From the NCBI RefSeq assembly GCF_003473485.1, contig NC_053046.1, positions 44,655,832 to 44,719,831 on the forward strand: 64,000 nucleotides of DNA. The letters run 5' to 3'. Positions within the stretch are counted from its first letter, which is position 1. Each line of letters opens with the position of its first letter. The notes below the pieces were generated by a model. It saw nothing but the letters and a program-made list of their open reading frames with translations. It did not search any database and was not told where the DNA came from. Shown piece by piece: positions 34,001-52,609 of the stretch. The translations under genes were made by a program, and so were the position numbers. Source of the stretch: Medicago truncatula. Lineage: Eukaryota; Streptophyta; Magnoliopsida; Fabales; Fabaceae.

Positions 34001-36917
34001 GACTCTAAGATAAAAATCTATTAGGATTAATTAGCTTTTCCCAAATTCTATTTTTTTTTTCAAAAACAAAGGGTTAACACATGAACTAGTTAAAATTCCT
34101 TTTTTTAAAAAGTGATTATTTTTGGGTAGTAAACAGACACAAATAGCTTCATATTTTTTTTTAAAATCTCTTAAAAATAACAGAAAATCTATTTTTTTTA
34201 AAGCTAAAACAAACACACCCTGTATCTTGTTTGTAGTACTCGAACAACGTCAACATAATATGTTATCATGAATCATTTCTAAAGATAGATTAGTTAACTC
34301 AAATTCTCTCTTGATGGTTTGATTAATAGTTCTCCTTGGTTTTCCTCTATCTCTTACTATTGGAATATTTTATATTCTATCTACCCTCCTTACTAGTGTT
34401 TTTTTATAAATCTTTTCTATATATGTTTAAACTACCTAAGATGAGATTTGACCATCTTTTATACGTTAGGAGTTATCCTTACTTTTTTATAATGATATCA
34501 TTCCTAATCATATCCTGTAAGTGTATGCCAATGCTATTCATCATGAAGATTGCGTTTTTAACTTGATATTTTTTGTAAATATTTTGTGTGTGGTTTAGTT
34601 CTTGGAAACCTAACTAGTTAGTTCTTAACTTCAATCTGTATTGCTAAATTTATGCAGAATGTTATTGCTTTTACCTATAAACAAAATGGGTTGATTGTTG
34701 GTTGCAAGTACAGAACAATGGAGAAAAGATTTTGGCAGGTAACGTTTCCAGTTCAAACCACACTTGCATGTTAAAATTTGTTCTTTAGACTTGAGTTATC
34801 TCGTATAATATGATTGTCATTCAAATAGTATTAGCGTATAATTTCATAACCAGTTAGGCAGGTGGTTCCTTTATTGTGTGGCATTAATGTACAAATTTAC
34901 CTAATGAACATAATTTATTTAAGATCACAAAAAAAACGATTAATTGAAAAAAATTAATAATAATGTGTACAATGAGTATTCATCAAAAGATGTATTACAA
35001 AATGATGACTATACGTTAGAGACGGAAAATAATTTTTTTGGAGGATTAATGTGGTTACAGCCTGATATTTGAAGGACCAATTAGAGGGTTTACTCCAAGC
35101 ATATACATTTTCATATGAAATAAAATTGATACTTAATACCTTGATTTTTGTTCAAATGCTAAAATTTTTTGGTGTCCAGGGAAAAGTTATAGACAAGGTA
35201 CTTTATGGACTTGACGACATTAGTCATGCAACTGAAATCATCATTGTAAATTCCCTAAGCCTATTTTCTCATCCCTATCTTCTTTTGTTGGAAATCTACG
35301 AATGAAGAAAACTTCAAAAAGGGAATTGAAGATGTTTTTATAGTTTGATAATGATAATAGGTTGAGGGGGAAATTGATAAGCTTTCACTTGAAGAGGCTG
35401 GATATCAAAATTGTGTTAGTGTTCCAGATGGTGCACCTGGAAAGGTATCTTCAAAAGATCCGCCACCAATAGAAAAGGTTTGTGTTATTATTGGAGTTTG
35501 TTTCATTTTGCTCCCAATAGCACCGACACTTCTAAGGGAATGTGTCCGGTGTCCGACACCGACACATGATTACGTTCAATCAATTCGCTTTTAAAATATA
35601 TATCAGTGTCAACGTTTCCGTGTAAGTGTTATGTCTGGTGTCCGTATCTGTGTCAATGCTTCATAGATTTCACTTTTAAGGCCAAGAAAATATTTAGTGT
35701 GATCCCTTAATGATGCAAACATCAGTAATACTACTTCATCTTCATACTCTATTTGTATTTCTGCATCCTCATCTAAAATACATGTTTCAACCAATTGTTT
35801 TATCTCTTCAATCTATTAATGTGTGCATGCTTGTTTTTATGAAGTCAGGACACTGCATATCAATACCTGTGGAACAGCAAAGATTACTTGGATAAGGTAC
35901 ATGTATTTGATGCCTTCCCTTTCAATTAGATATTTCTAGATCAGAAGGGACAACTTAGTAATTTGGTTTCCTTTCTCCCATTCTCTTAGGTGGTTCGCAT
36001 TATCCTGGCTACTGATAATGATCCACCAGGTCAAGCTTTAGCTGAAGAGCTAGCACGGCGCCTTGGGCGAGAAAGGTCATTCATTCTGTCATCTATTTTT
36101 CATGTTCATAGTAAGGAAGCACTCAATATAAACATTGAACTTTAGAATTTGATGTGCACATAGTATGTTGCATGGGTAGCTTGCGCACAAAATTTGCAGC
36201 TTGGTGATCAATACCCAACAATTAATTGCACCTACCTGGATTCCCTGCAGTAATAATACCACCATGCAGTTACTCGTAACAATCAATCTCTGCAATCGAT
36301 TTATGATCGGGCGACTTTGATTACACATTCGCTAAAGCAATTTTAAATCATCTCAACCAGTGATTTAAATCGGATGGTTGAGATCAGTAAATTTGTCACG
36401 CAGTTACTGCCGAGAATCTATTTCCCTCAACTACTTAACGCACTGTGTTTGAATTGCATGCTTGCATTGCATTCTCTTGAAATATCTGGCCATATAGGGA
36501 AAATATGTCCATATCCAACTAAATAAATGAAGACACATCCTGAATCCGGCGCTCATAATGGACCTAAGAAAGATGAACCCGGCTTATTTTCTTTCTTTAT
36601 TTTTGTTAATGTCAGGTGTTGGCAAGTACGCTGGCCAAAGAAAGATGAACTCAGCTTCTTCAAAGATGCAAATGAGGTATAACTCAGGATTTTCTATCTT
36701 GTCCATATTTGATTCCTTTTGGGGCTTCTAAGAAAATTAACTTTTCATGGCTCAATTAATGATTTATCATGCTTGCATTTTTTGTTTTGAAGTGTCAAGT
36801 TCTTCATACATATAATCATTCAATTGTGGCTAATGGGCCTAGGTTCTCAAATACATGGGAGCTAATGCTTTGAAGAGAATAGTTGAAAAAGCAGAGCCAT
36901 ATACTTGTGCACACTAG
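31092..36917 (+). CDS. Primase-only Twinkle-like protein (zinc ribbon plus TOPRIM), organellar
   Basis: Proposed exons: 31092-31212, 31313-31404, 31493-31548, 31916-31967, 32059-32133, 32774-32854, 34658-34738, 35180-35245, 35361-35477, 35849-35896, 35990-36075, 36616-36676, 36843-36917. They total 1011 nt, 336 aa, all phases consistent. Residues 1-40 (MKLRNMSICQSWWLCRPLTK...) are basic and resemble an organelle-targeting peptide. A zinc ribbon follows: CPKC at 69-72 and CFRPIC at 97-102. The TOPRIM fold has VEGEIDKL (E210) and TDNDPPGQALAEELARR (D272, D274). The primase half of plant Twinkle, the T7 gp4-like DNA primase-helicase of mitochondria and plastids, matches throughout. The protein stops at EPYTCAH where the RecA-like helicase would begin. 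Arabidopsis has a similar short paralogue (At1g30660, primase homologue), so this is probably a real short gene. The first intron's acceptor (AATAAAG) is weak. Confidence 0.87.
33038..33713. repeat. 676-bp G/C-biased foldback in intron 6 of the primase gene
   Basis: The left end GCTTTGTTTGCGAGTTTGG and right end CTTGCAAACAAAGC are inverted. CTAAG directly flanks each end (33033-33037 and 33714-33718). A second internal copy of TTTGTTTGCGAGTTTGGAGG starts near 33376, so two units of one family are nested or joined. Non-coding. Confidence 0.7.
33838..34219. repeat. 380-bp foldback MITE in intron 6 of the primase gene
   Basis: GGGGGCGTTTGTTTTAGATTT at the left and AAAGCTAAAACAAACACACC at the right are inverted. 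The interior has further inverted T/A-rich blocks such as AGCTTTTCCCAAA. Non-coding. Confidence 0.6.
34230..34530 (-). mobile_element. RTE-type LINE fragment in intron 6 of the primase gene
   Basis: On the minus strand the region encodes degraded versions of the RTE C-terminus: KMVKSHL, then a stop, then FKHI (near 34460-34420), a GGGTAGATAG stretch equivalent to RRVDR (near 34385), and RGKPRRTINQTIKREFEL (near 34350-34300). It matches the plus-strand copies at 11865 and 58800. Several stops; dead. Confidence 0.55.
35500..35665. repeat. Remnant foldback rich in GTGTCCG/CGGACAC
   Basis: Phrases GTGTCCGGTGTCCGACACCGACAC (35541-35564) and GTCTGGTGTCCGTATCTGTGTC (35633-35654) form short inverted and direct matches resembling a common legume repeat family. 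It lies in the intron between exons 9 and 10 of the primase gene. Confidence 0.4.
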
Positions 36918-39130
36918 GTAATTCCATGATTTTTATCTAAGAATATGAAGATGGATGTAGGTATGAACAATTGTAACTCTTGGATATTATTGACTCAAAT
37001 CTTTTATAATATTTAGTCAAATGTAAGGTTTTTAATAGCAGTCGTGGTAACTGTCCCATTGTGATCCTTAATTTTGTAGAGAATCGCAGTGAAATGTGGT
37101 TGTTGCAACTTTAATCGACGGTCTCCATGCCATAGCTGAAACACGATGCTAAATAGCTGATAGAAAACGTGACACATGCGTGAAGACATGTGTCAACAAA
37201 TGCTCAAAAACCCTTAGATGACACATGCCTTCACACACGTCACATTTTTTTTTTTTTTTTTTTTTATTTTTTTTTTTTTATAAATTTGATTGTGAACAAG
37301 GTATCCTACAAGGATCAACAAAGTTAACCACCAACACAATAGGTTTGATTGTGCAAGAACAAGTTTGGATCATAATCTCGTTATCTGAAACAAAAAACAT
37401 GGAATTCCAGACTTTCGTATGAAACTTGGGCAACTGTGGTATGGAGGATGCGTTGTTACCACCTTGGCTAGAAGAAGTTTCAGAAATATTCTCAAACTTC
37501 ATGAACTGTGCAACTTGAGCAGCAGCCAAGTGTACGTAGCAGATTGGAGCAACTGCATAAAAGTTTTTTTACTAATTAGATCCTATTATTCAATTATAAA
37601 TACGTAGGCTCAACTATCTTTTTGGCCCTTTAACTTTGATAGCTGTTATCATACAACAAATGTTTTTATAAGATACTCTACATAATTTACTTGAATAGAT
37701 TTCATTGAATATTAGAATGACAGAGACATAAAAGCAATACAATCCAAATGTACGCTTACACATAAGATAGAGAGTGCACAAGCTCCTGTAAATCATCTGG
37801 AGAAAAGCCAATTTCATCCAAAAGAACGTGATAATGTGTTGGTCTGCTTGTACCCTAGGAATAGATTTTGATTGATAATTAAGATAAGCACAAGGTTTGC
37901 TATAGAATTTCATGAAAGAATGCAAGCAAAAAGGGTTCAGAATTATACATCCACACAAATAACCATAACACAATGGCTAACAAAGATTGAAATTTGAAGT
38001 GTTCTAGGTAACCGATAAGTTCAGAAATTAATGAATGAAATTACTAATTGCTTTTTTTCTGAAGGAGAAATTACTAATTGCTTAATAACATTGATTAAAC
38101 AAAGAAATGTGTAATAATAATTATAGAGGGATAAAATTGGGAAAATAGTACAAAATTTTATTGATATCACAAAACAACATATAATTTGGACAAATTGTTT
38201 TTCCTAAAATGGCATATAAAGAAGGACGGAGGCGGTGGTTAAACTTTTGAATTAGTTCATTGATTAAGGAAGTGGTCGATACATCTTTTTGCAAATTTGT
38301 ATCTTTTCAAAGTGAAGGATACTCTACAATTTTTTTGATGATTTTTTGAGGTCTTAAAGTATTATTCGTTGATGTTGAGTTTTGAGATTTCGAGTATTAT
38401 TTATAGAGATGGGATAAGAAAGTATGATTACAAATCTTCTCTATTTTCATCTTATTGAACCACAAATTTAATATTAGGTTTTAATATTTTATTACAATAT
38501 TAATATAAATGTATTTTGATAAAAATAATAAAATATGTTGAATTATTAAATTTTGTTGTCAATTTATAATTGAAAAATGTGAAAAAGAGTTTAAATTATA
38601 AAATGGGAAGAAAGTAGATTAAATTAGAAGAGGGCGAAGGTAGGTAGCAATAACAGAATGCTAAAAATAGAAGATGAAATGAAAGGGAAGGTTTGACGAA
38701 AAGAGAGAGACAGAAGTGGTGTGCGTAGCTAGCTAGCTGGTCAGCACTGACTTGGTTACGATGTTTCTCGGTAGGAACCATATTAACAATCAATACCAAA
38801 ATATTAATTAATTAATAAATAAAATATATATCCAATCCAACCCAATATTAATAATAATAATAATAATAATAATATTTTGTTTTGTTCCTTCCCCTCAGCT
38901 AGTTGCTAAGTTTGCGGAGATCTGTCGGAGCTACCGGAGAAGAAAACAATTCACACAATAATCCTCCTTCTTCTTCTTCTTCTTCTTCTTCTTCTGTTTC
39001 TGGTATGTATTATCATTGTTAATTATTTAATTAATGAATTATGTTTGAAATTGAAATTGAATTTTTTGATTTGATTTGATTTAGAAAGAGAAATCTGATC
39101 TGATCTGATCTTATAATCGATGAGAGATTG
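36918..39130. other. Intergenic stretch and CPK promoter/5' UTR
   Basis: The left part should hold the primase-gene 3' UTR. A T-rich tract lies at 37243-37279. No gene recognised between 37280 and 38600. Near the kinase gene there is an AGCTAGCTAGCT run (38727-38738), an (AAT)n run (about 38847-38874) and a (CTT)n run (38966-38994) typical of a plant 5' leader. A GTATGT at 39003 and TTTGATTTAG ending at 39084 suggest a small 5' UTR intron (inferred). Confidence 0.45.
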
Positions 39131-45369
<6,239 letters not shown>

Positions 45370-46823
45370 CTTTTAATTGTGCTCATTATATGCAGGTACT
45401 TCTCTGTCTTTGGAAAAAAAAAAAAAAAGATCTTTGTGCAATATGATATAATTTTCCCTGCTGTATTTACTTTTGAATTTTTAAGAAGTGATTCGTGAAC
45501 CTAATAACCAGAAATGATTTCGTGAAGCTCAGTTATTGGTTCATGACATTTTGAGTCTGATACGGATGTCCTACCTACTTAATATGGGACTCATTTCCTG
45601 ATGACGGAAATTATTTATGATGATTTCGGATAAAATAGAGTAGTTGGCAGAATACTGGCATACATTTGGAGGCGTATCGAGCTTAGTTTAGTGGCAAAGA
45701 ACTTCTTGCTGTTTATATATGGTAGAATCATTTATTTAGAAAAGACGCGTGATTTAGCTTGGGGTGGGAGACGGGGAGTGGAGCCCCAATTGAGTCTCAT
45801 TTTAGGAAATAAAAGACCTTCTAATCATAAATGCTCTTTCTGGTTGTCATGGACGTTACAGAACCAGTTTCTGGCTGTTGAATGATAACTCACTCAATGT
45901 AAGCAGTAATTTCTACAATGTTAACTTTGGATGATTGCTTATTTATATGCTGGGAGTTTTTCGTAACATGCATGAGCCCTTGTCTATGTGTTACTCTTCT
46001 GATGTTAACATGGCTTGTGCTGTATTATTGAGTCTGAAATGTCATTTTGGCAGGTTGTATGCAGCAAAGCCAGAAAGAGCAAAATAAAGCATAAATCTTT
46101 ACCAATGATTGTTTTTAATCCTGTTGGAGGATGTCATCGCATGGAGAAAACTGGGGATTGTGGATGCTCCTGCACGAGTACGCATCAAGTGTGACATTTA
46201 TGTGTTGTATGACTGCAAAATTTGTTTGTGTCTGTGTCTGTGTCTGTGTAAACTAATTCTTGCAGCTATTTTGAGTTGGTCTGTTATTTATCTGTGTTTT
46301 CATATAGGGGCATCCTGTTTATAGTTGAAGTAGAAGGATTTTGATTATTCAATTTCTGATTTTTCGCATGTAAAGTTTCACACACAAGATATTATGTATT
46401 GGCTAAACTGAGAAGCGTATTTCGATTCTGTAGGTGCACATGAATTGTGTTAAAGTGACAATGAAGAATTTTATATCCCCAATAGTTTTTTTTTTTTTTG
46501 GCATCAAATTCATCCTTCTAATAATACTATCATTTTGTAATAATTTAATAAATAAAAATAATTATGTCCGAAGTTATAATCATGTGCATTTTTTTATTGT
46601 GTGTGAATTTTTAATAACTATGTCCGAGGTTATTATCCTTCTAATAATGTTTTTTTTAATAGCTAATGTTATTCTGTTTATCTAATAAAAAATATTAATA
46701 TGATGATTATATTATGTTTTTTTTATACATACAATTATATTATGCTTTTACCTCCAAGGCTCCGAGCCTCAACCAAAGACAGAAAAATGATTTTATGACT
46801 CATTATTGTTCAAGTCTTTGAGG

Positions 46824-46827
<4 letters not shown>
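45370..46827. other. 3' flank of the CPK gene
   Basis: Probable 3' UTR: GCAG|GTACTT at 45395/45396 and TTTTGGCAG ending at 46053 could remove an intron after the stop codon. A TCTGTG hexamer run lies at 46228-46250 and a T tract at 46487-46499. Beyond about 46330 the sequence is AT-rich with nothing recognised. Confidence 0.45.

Positions 46828-46870
<43 letters not shown>
46828..46870. repeat. (TA)n array, left boundary of element at 46875
   Basis: A dinucleotide TA run of about 43 bp directly before the inverted repeat GAGTTAGGATCCGTTGACAC. Confidence 0.9.
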
Positions 46871-46872
<2 letters not shown>

Positions 46873-46874
46873 TA

Positions 46875-47637
46875 GAGTTAGGATCCGTTGACACCAGGTG
46901 TCAACAGATTCGTTAACACCAAATTTCATCCATTAAATTGGTTTAATCTAATGGCTATTATTATTCACTTAAAAGTGCACGGTGACATCAAATTTATTTT
47001 ACACACCTTAATACACTGGTTCTTCACCAATCTCTTTCTACACTTCCGTAATTGACCACACAGAAAGTCTGTTGCAAATGTAATTGAAGCGTTTTCGATT
47101 TCACCAAAACCATGAAATTGGTTTTATATATTCATATATAGTGAATTTGATATCTTACTCTTGCCATCAATTTTATGTTGTAAAATTCAATTTGATATCT
47201 CAAAGATGAACACAAGGGCATGAACAAATAAGTTTTTGTCATGAACTTAAAGATTTGTACGACAGGCATGGTTATTTTATTTTTCAAAGAAAGGGTATAA
47301 CCTTTGTCCAGGAACATTCCTCGGCACAACCACAATGTAAATGCTTTTGTTGAAATTTCACTTTTAGTAATTGATTATCTCATTCTCTCTTCAATTAGCT
47401 TCTCCATGTGACTTAGAATGCAAATTGATATTAAAGGGGGAAAGAGACGATCACAATTCCTATAAGAATTTGTTGGAATAGAAGTGAAATTTCATACGTA
47501 ATCACCAACAATGATGAAAGAAAGACCAACAACACCTAAGTGCGCAGGGGGAGTCCACTCTAGCTATCATGTAGATGAATTGTTAGCCCTTCGATTAAAA
47601 ATTTAGACGGTCAGAATTTAGTGTCAACGGATCCTAA

Positions 47638-47640
<3 letters not shown>
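46875..47640. mobile_element. 766-bp non-autonomous element bounded by (TA)n arrays
   Basis: A perfect 20-bp terminal inverted repeat: GAGTTAGGATCCGTTGACAC at 46875-46894 and its exact inverse at 47621-47640. A TA microsatellite flanks each end. No coding capacity is recognisable. The (TA)n flanks hide any target duplication. The arrangement recalls plant 'Micron'-like MITEs that sit in TA microsatellites; the family is not assigned. Confidence 0.8.

Positions 47641-47694
<54 letters not shown>
47641..47694. repeat. (TA)n array shared by two elements
   Basis: A 54-bp AT dinucleotide run between the right repeat of the element at 46875-47640 and the left repeat of the next element. Confidence 0.92.
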
Positions 47695-47699
<5 letters not shown>

Positions 47700-49013
47700 A
47701 TCAAGTGAGAGGATGAGAGGACTCATTAATAGCCATTAGATCAAATTGAACGGATCTGATTAAAAGCTTCATATAAAATTGATTGCACATGATTATTTTC
47801 CCTTCTCCTTCCTCCTTCTCAAGTTTTCACCTTTCTTCTCTCTCTTGCTCCATCACAACAACAATGGACTTTATATCCCTTGTTTCTTCAACTTCATAAC
47901 AACAACAACGGAATTTTAATCAAATCTACACCACAATTCGAAGCCCATTCATAGTTTGGTTTTCTCAACTAAAGACCCGTTTTTATCTTCTTCCATTCCA
48001 GATCGAGCCATGAATTTTTCAATCAAGTTGAAACCCATTTACAGTTTTGGTTATCTTAGTTAAAGACAGGCCCGGCCTTGAGGGAGTGCAAGGTGCTCAA
48101 TCAAGCCGGACCTCCAAAAGCTATGGGCCTCAGAAAAAATTAAATCTAATACCCACCTCCACTTAAATAAAAAATATATATGTTACTTCTTTACACGTTT
48201 GAGTTTTTTCTAGACTTTAGTTCTCCTATCTGGACATAAATCTGGTACTATCAAACCACCCCCAATTTGTATAATCACTTAATCAGTCAATTTGAAAAGC
48301 TATTTCATGGAAAGAATCACAACAATCATTTCTTTTTCATATAAACCATTCGTTTTTCCCTTTCCCACAACGGATAAGTGACAAATCCAAACGACACCGT
48401 TAGTAAATTCTACCTCTCTTTCACTTAATTTTTTTGTATTTCGTTTCATGTTTAGAAGCTCTGCTGATTCTGATTTTTTAATAAAGCTTAGCTACACAAA
48501 AAAAAAATTGCGTTTTTATTTTATTGGGGGCCTATTTTAAATAGAGAGCCGAGCCTCCTATTTCATAGGGACGACCCTGGTTAAAGACCCCTCTTTCTTC
48601 GACCTTGAATTTTGTAGGATATATTTTCTAACTTAATTTTTATAGGTAGTTAACCAACAATTATGGTTCGTAGAGCAAAGAAAAAATAAAAAGAGAAGTG
48701 GATTTGATTGCTTTTGCAAAGGACTTATCTTCAACAAATTTAGTAGTAACAAGAAAAACTGCATTCATGAAATAAAATAAAAAAATCTGACTGTGTTTTT
48801 CCTCTTTATCACCGATGTTGGGTTTTGCTGGAAGAAGAAGCGTTGGACTTGAAACAATCGTTGGACTTGAAAAAGCCTCGAAACAAACATCTGTGACATA
48901 CATGTGTTGTTTTAGTGACCAATATAATCTGAACCGTTTATCTCAATCTAATGATTAATAATTAACCTTCTCACCCTCTCATATTAAATAGTCCTCTCAC
49001 TTGATATGTCCCT
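47695..49013. mobile_element. 1.3-kb non-autonomous element bounded by (TA)n arrays
   Basis: The termini share CATATCAAGTGAGAGGA in inverted orientation (left at 47697-47713, right at 48992-49008), with weaker inverted similarity continuing inwards (CATTAGATCAAATTGAACGG against CCGTTTATCTCAATCTAATG). (TA)n lies on both sides (47641-47694 and 49014-49031). The interior is non-coding and hosts a nested hAT-like MITE at 48067-48579. Confidence 0.7.
48067..48579. mobile_element. hAT-like MITE nested in the 1.3-kb element
   Basis: It begins CAGGCCCGGCCTTGAGGG and ends GGGACGACCCTG, short imperfect inverted repeats with the CAGGG-type hAT terminus. Exact 8-bp duplications GTTAAAGA flank it (48059-48066 and 48580-48587). 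No transposase. Confidence 0.85.
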
Positions 49014-49031
49014 CTATATATATATATATAT

Positions 49032-50451
49032 TCTTTAAAGACTTGTAAGTAATATGACAAAGTCCAACAAATTAAAATTTGTATTAGTGACTTATAAGTC
49101 ACTGCCTTATAAGTTTTAGTATTCATAAGAAACATAAATTTAAAACTAAGCATTGAAGCTAAGCGATTAATGAAATTCAACAAAAAATACAATTTTCATG
49201 AGAATCTGAATTCGATTTTGAATCGAACAATGTTTTGTCAAACTTTACTTATCTTTTTTTACTTATCTATCGATAGAAATTCGAATAATAAGGACCCCTT
49301 TACCTTAAAAAAATCGGAGAATTAACATATAAAAAAAACATAAATTAATTATGTCAATTTTTCTTATACGATTATGCCAAAAAGATTGAAAACCCACTAA
49401 CAAACCACACAATGGATTGAGCTAACAAAATGTTGTGAAAAAAGAAATTAAATCACAAAAGAATTATATATTTTATCAACCACTCGATGAATTAAACTAA
49501 GAATTATAACTTTGTTGCTTTTTTTTTTTGAATAAAATTATAATATTGTTGCTAGTATGTCAAAATAGCGGACTAAAAATGGTAAATTCCTATGTACTAT
49601 TTTAGAGTTTGGTTAAATACACGTGCAGGCAACAAAAAAATCAAACTAATAAAAAACTGCACATAATTTTTTTTTACGGTCAATTAATCTAATACTACCT
49701 ACCTATCTTTTTAAAGTAAAATACATACATACGTGTATTGACTTAACTATGTTTATACGGACACAACCGCACAACCTTTTTTCGGTACATTTTATTACCG
49801 CAACTGTCGGTGATGGACAGACTGACTGATAGTAGTGTCATTCTTTTCTCACCATACCACATGATTGTATGTCGCTGTCTGTCAACTACCTTTGAAAAGG
49901 AAAATAACAAAAAATAAATCAAACTAATATTTAGTCTAGCCAGCCATGATTATAAAGAACATGAGTATTTTTCTGCACAAATTGTTATTTTTTTAAAACA
50001 ACCTAAACACATTTCAAATATATGATTAATTATAAATGTCATAATTTAGTAACCTCTTATAGAATTTATTTAACCACAGTTTTTTTTAAGTGTTATAAAT
50101 GGTTCATAATCACATGCACATGCACATGTATATATTATATTATAGTTATGACAACTGGAAATTAAAGAAGTAATGCACCGACACAATGCAAACAAATGTG
50201 ATGTGCGGTGGAACCGTCTACAGACAGCCTCGCATCGTTAAAATACGGCATCATACGGTTAACCTCTCATCGTTGCCAGAATCTACTGTTTCTTTAGAGG
50301 ATGGGTTGATATGATTTATTTTTCTTTTTTAAATTAGACACTAGAATATGTGGTTGACCTATTATATTATCATTTACATCTCTCATGAGTAAGCTAAATT
50401 CGAGCGCAAACACTTACTTATATACTTTTAAGATATATCACCTTCTAGCAT
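49032..50451. other. Intergenic AT-rich stretch
   Basis: Only short chance frames. A segment near 50160-50290 is less AT-rich (GATGTGCGGTGGAACCGTCTAC, CCTCGCATCG) but shows no recognisable gene. Confidence 0.4.
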
Positions 50452-50460
50452 AATTCAATT

Positions 50461-51183
50461 AGATAAATGCTAGGGACACACTCCCTAACACACTCTTTTA
50501 ACACACTCCAATTAAAATTTGCCACATCACCCATTATTTGTATTCATTTAACCTGTAACAGGTTGTTCAAGTTACTAAACATTCAAACAAAACTATCACT
50601 ATTATTTTTTTCACGGTCTTTCTAATTGTGTCTCACAGTTCTTCACCATCATTCTCTTTTGTACAGTTCTGCACCAATTTATTCTCTTTCAATTCTTACT
50701 GGTCTTATAATTCTCTTTCATTTTAAAAGAATTGTTTTAATAAAAAAGACTTAATAAAAATGAATTTGGGGATTTAGGTTTTCTTGAAGGAGCCAATTCA
50801 TGTTTCTTGCATACTGAAAACACTCAAGGTACAAGAGTATCTCGAAGCCCACTCGTATGATGAATCTACCAAGAAGATATGGGGATGAAGATCAAGCATG
50901 ACATAATTTTTTATTGAACACAAATATTGACAGATCTGTTTCCTTTCTTTTCTTCTCTGATTTGTTTTCTGTGTTTGATTTGGCTCATCTTTTTGTTGGC
51001 AATGTTGCGATCTCCAATTTCATTGTGAGAAAGACGGTGAAAAAAATTAAAACAAAATAACACAGTAAGTTCACCTGGACAACCGGTTCCAGGTTAAAGA
51101 AATATAAAGAGTGGGTGATGTGGCAAATTTTAATTGGAGTGTGTTAAAAGAGTGTGTTAGGGAGTGTGTCCCTAGCATTTCTC
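50461..51183. mobile_element. MULE-type non-autonomous element, 723 bp, 9-bp target duplication
   Basis: Terminal inverted repeats of about 70 bp contain AAATGCTAGGGACACACTCC at the left and its inverse GGAGTGTGTCCCTAGCATTT at the right, continuing through CACTCCAATTAAAATTTGCC. The 9-bp duplication AATTCAATT flanks it (50452-50460 and 51184-51192). No coding sequence. Long TIRs with a 9-bp duplication are the Mutator-like signature. Confidence 0.85.
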
Positions 51184-51201
51184 AATTCAATTATAATTTA
51201 A

Positions 51202-51700
51202 AGGGTTAAATATATTTTTGATCCCTATAAATATATCAACTTTTTGTTTTAGTTCTTTTAAAATTTTCCTTCAACTTTTAGTCCCTATAAAATTTTGAAT
51301 CACTACTTTTGGTCCCTATTTTAAAGTAAATTTTAGTATTTATTAATGAAATTGTACAGAAATGTGTAGAATATTGTAAAAACATTTCAAAAAAAATTAG
51401 AATTTTTTAAGTAAACATAAATTATATGTGAATTTTTAACCATAAATAATATAAAAATTCATATTAAATTCATGTTTTGTTAAAAAATTCTAATTTTTTT
51501 GGCAGAGATTATTATAATATTATGAATTTTTATGAAAAATTTGATTCAAAAATATGAATTCTACATATGAGTTTACTTTAAAAGAGGGACCAAAAGTGAA
51601 GATGGAAAATTTTTTAGGGACTAAAAGTTGAACGAAAATTTTAGAGGGACTAAAACAAAAAGTTGATATATTTATAGGGACCAAAAACATATTTAACCCT
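51202..51700. repeat. 500-bp foldback element
   Basis: AGGGTTAAATATATTTTTGA at the left and ATATTTAACCCT at the right are inverted, and arms of more than 150 bp share ATCCCTATAAATATATCAAC and AAAAGTTGAAC.AAAATTTT. The flanks repeat AATTTAA directly (51195-51201 and 51701-51707), a 7-8 bp duplication. Non-coding. Confidence 0.82.
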
Positions 51701-51702
51701 AA

Positions 51703-52152
51703 TTTAAATATAGATTTAACTCACTAAAGTTTTACCATATAAAACCGTCTACGATCCCCTTCCAATTGCTCGCTTAGACCTTATTTCATGTTTCATAATG
51801 AAACACCACAAAAAAAAAAAGGGAAACTTCACTCTAGTGGCATAACAAATTAAACAATTATAGCTCCCACTCCTTATTAAATCATTTTAGTGCATAATAA
51901 TATATATAAGTATATTGAGAGGTTTTTTCTCGTAGTCATGAGACTTGCCATGCCCTTGTGAACTTTTATGAGCCTGCTTATATAAAAAATTAAGAAAGGA
52001 AAGTTGGACAATTAGATTTCAGTTATCTTTATGCAAGGTATGATTTACTTTTTCTTCTTTTTCGATTGATATGGCAAGGTATAATTTACTTGGCTAATGT
52101 GCCATATTTTAGATTTGTTATGAACAAAATAAATTTTGCTTTATGACAAGAC

Positions 52153-52183
<31 letters not shown>

Positions 52184-52609
52184 TATTTTGAAGGGCAAAG
52201 AAGCCAGGTACATGGATCGTTTAACCTTATAGCACCAAACATATTCCAACCATTAGATTAGATGAGGTAAATAAATAAATAATTTGATAGCATTATTTAA
52301 AATATAATCCACAAAACAATGAATCAAATTATTATTATTATTACAGAGAGAATAGCAATCAATAATGTAATGTTTGTAATTACTATTACTACTACTAATT
52401 ACATACGTACATCCTTGGTTGGAGATTGTCCTCACACGTTATGATGGACAAGCAAGCAACAGTGAATAATAGCAATACACATGAAATATAAGCAGAAGAA
52501 GGAACAAACATATAGCAAACGTACACTTACTTGATCTTATCTTAAGGATATATATATGCATACAAAAATAAAGAAAAAAGAATTAACTACTTGAATGGAA
52601 TGGAATGAT
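51703..52609. other. Intergenic stretch, probable 3' flank of the minus-strand gene
   Basis: AT-rich with A and (TA)n tracts near 52150-52185 and an ATT run at 52329-52342. The part next to 52609 probably holds the 3' UTR of the gene at 52610-53065. No other gene seen. Confidence 0.4.

Noticed and set aside
45685-45830. Possible SINE (A-box-like TTAGTTTAGTGGCA, B-box-like GTGGAGCCCC)
   Set aside because: The spacing and sequence fit pol III boxes only loosely, and no A-tail or target duplication was found.
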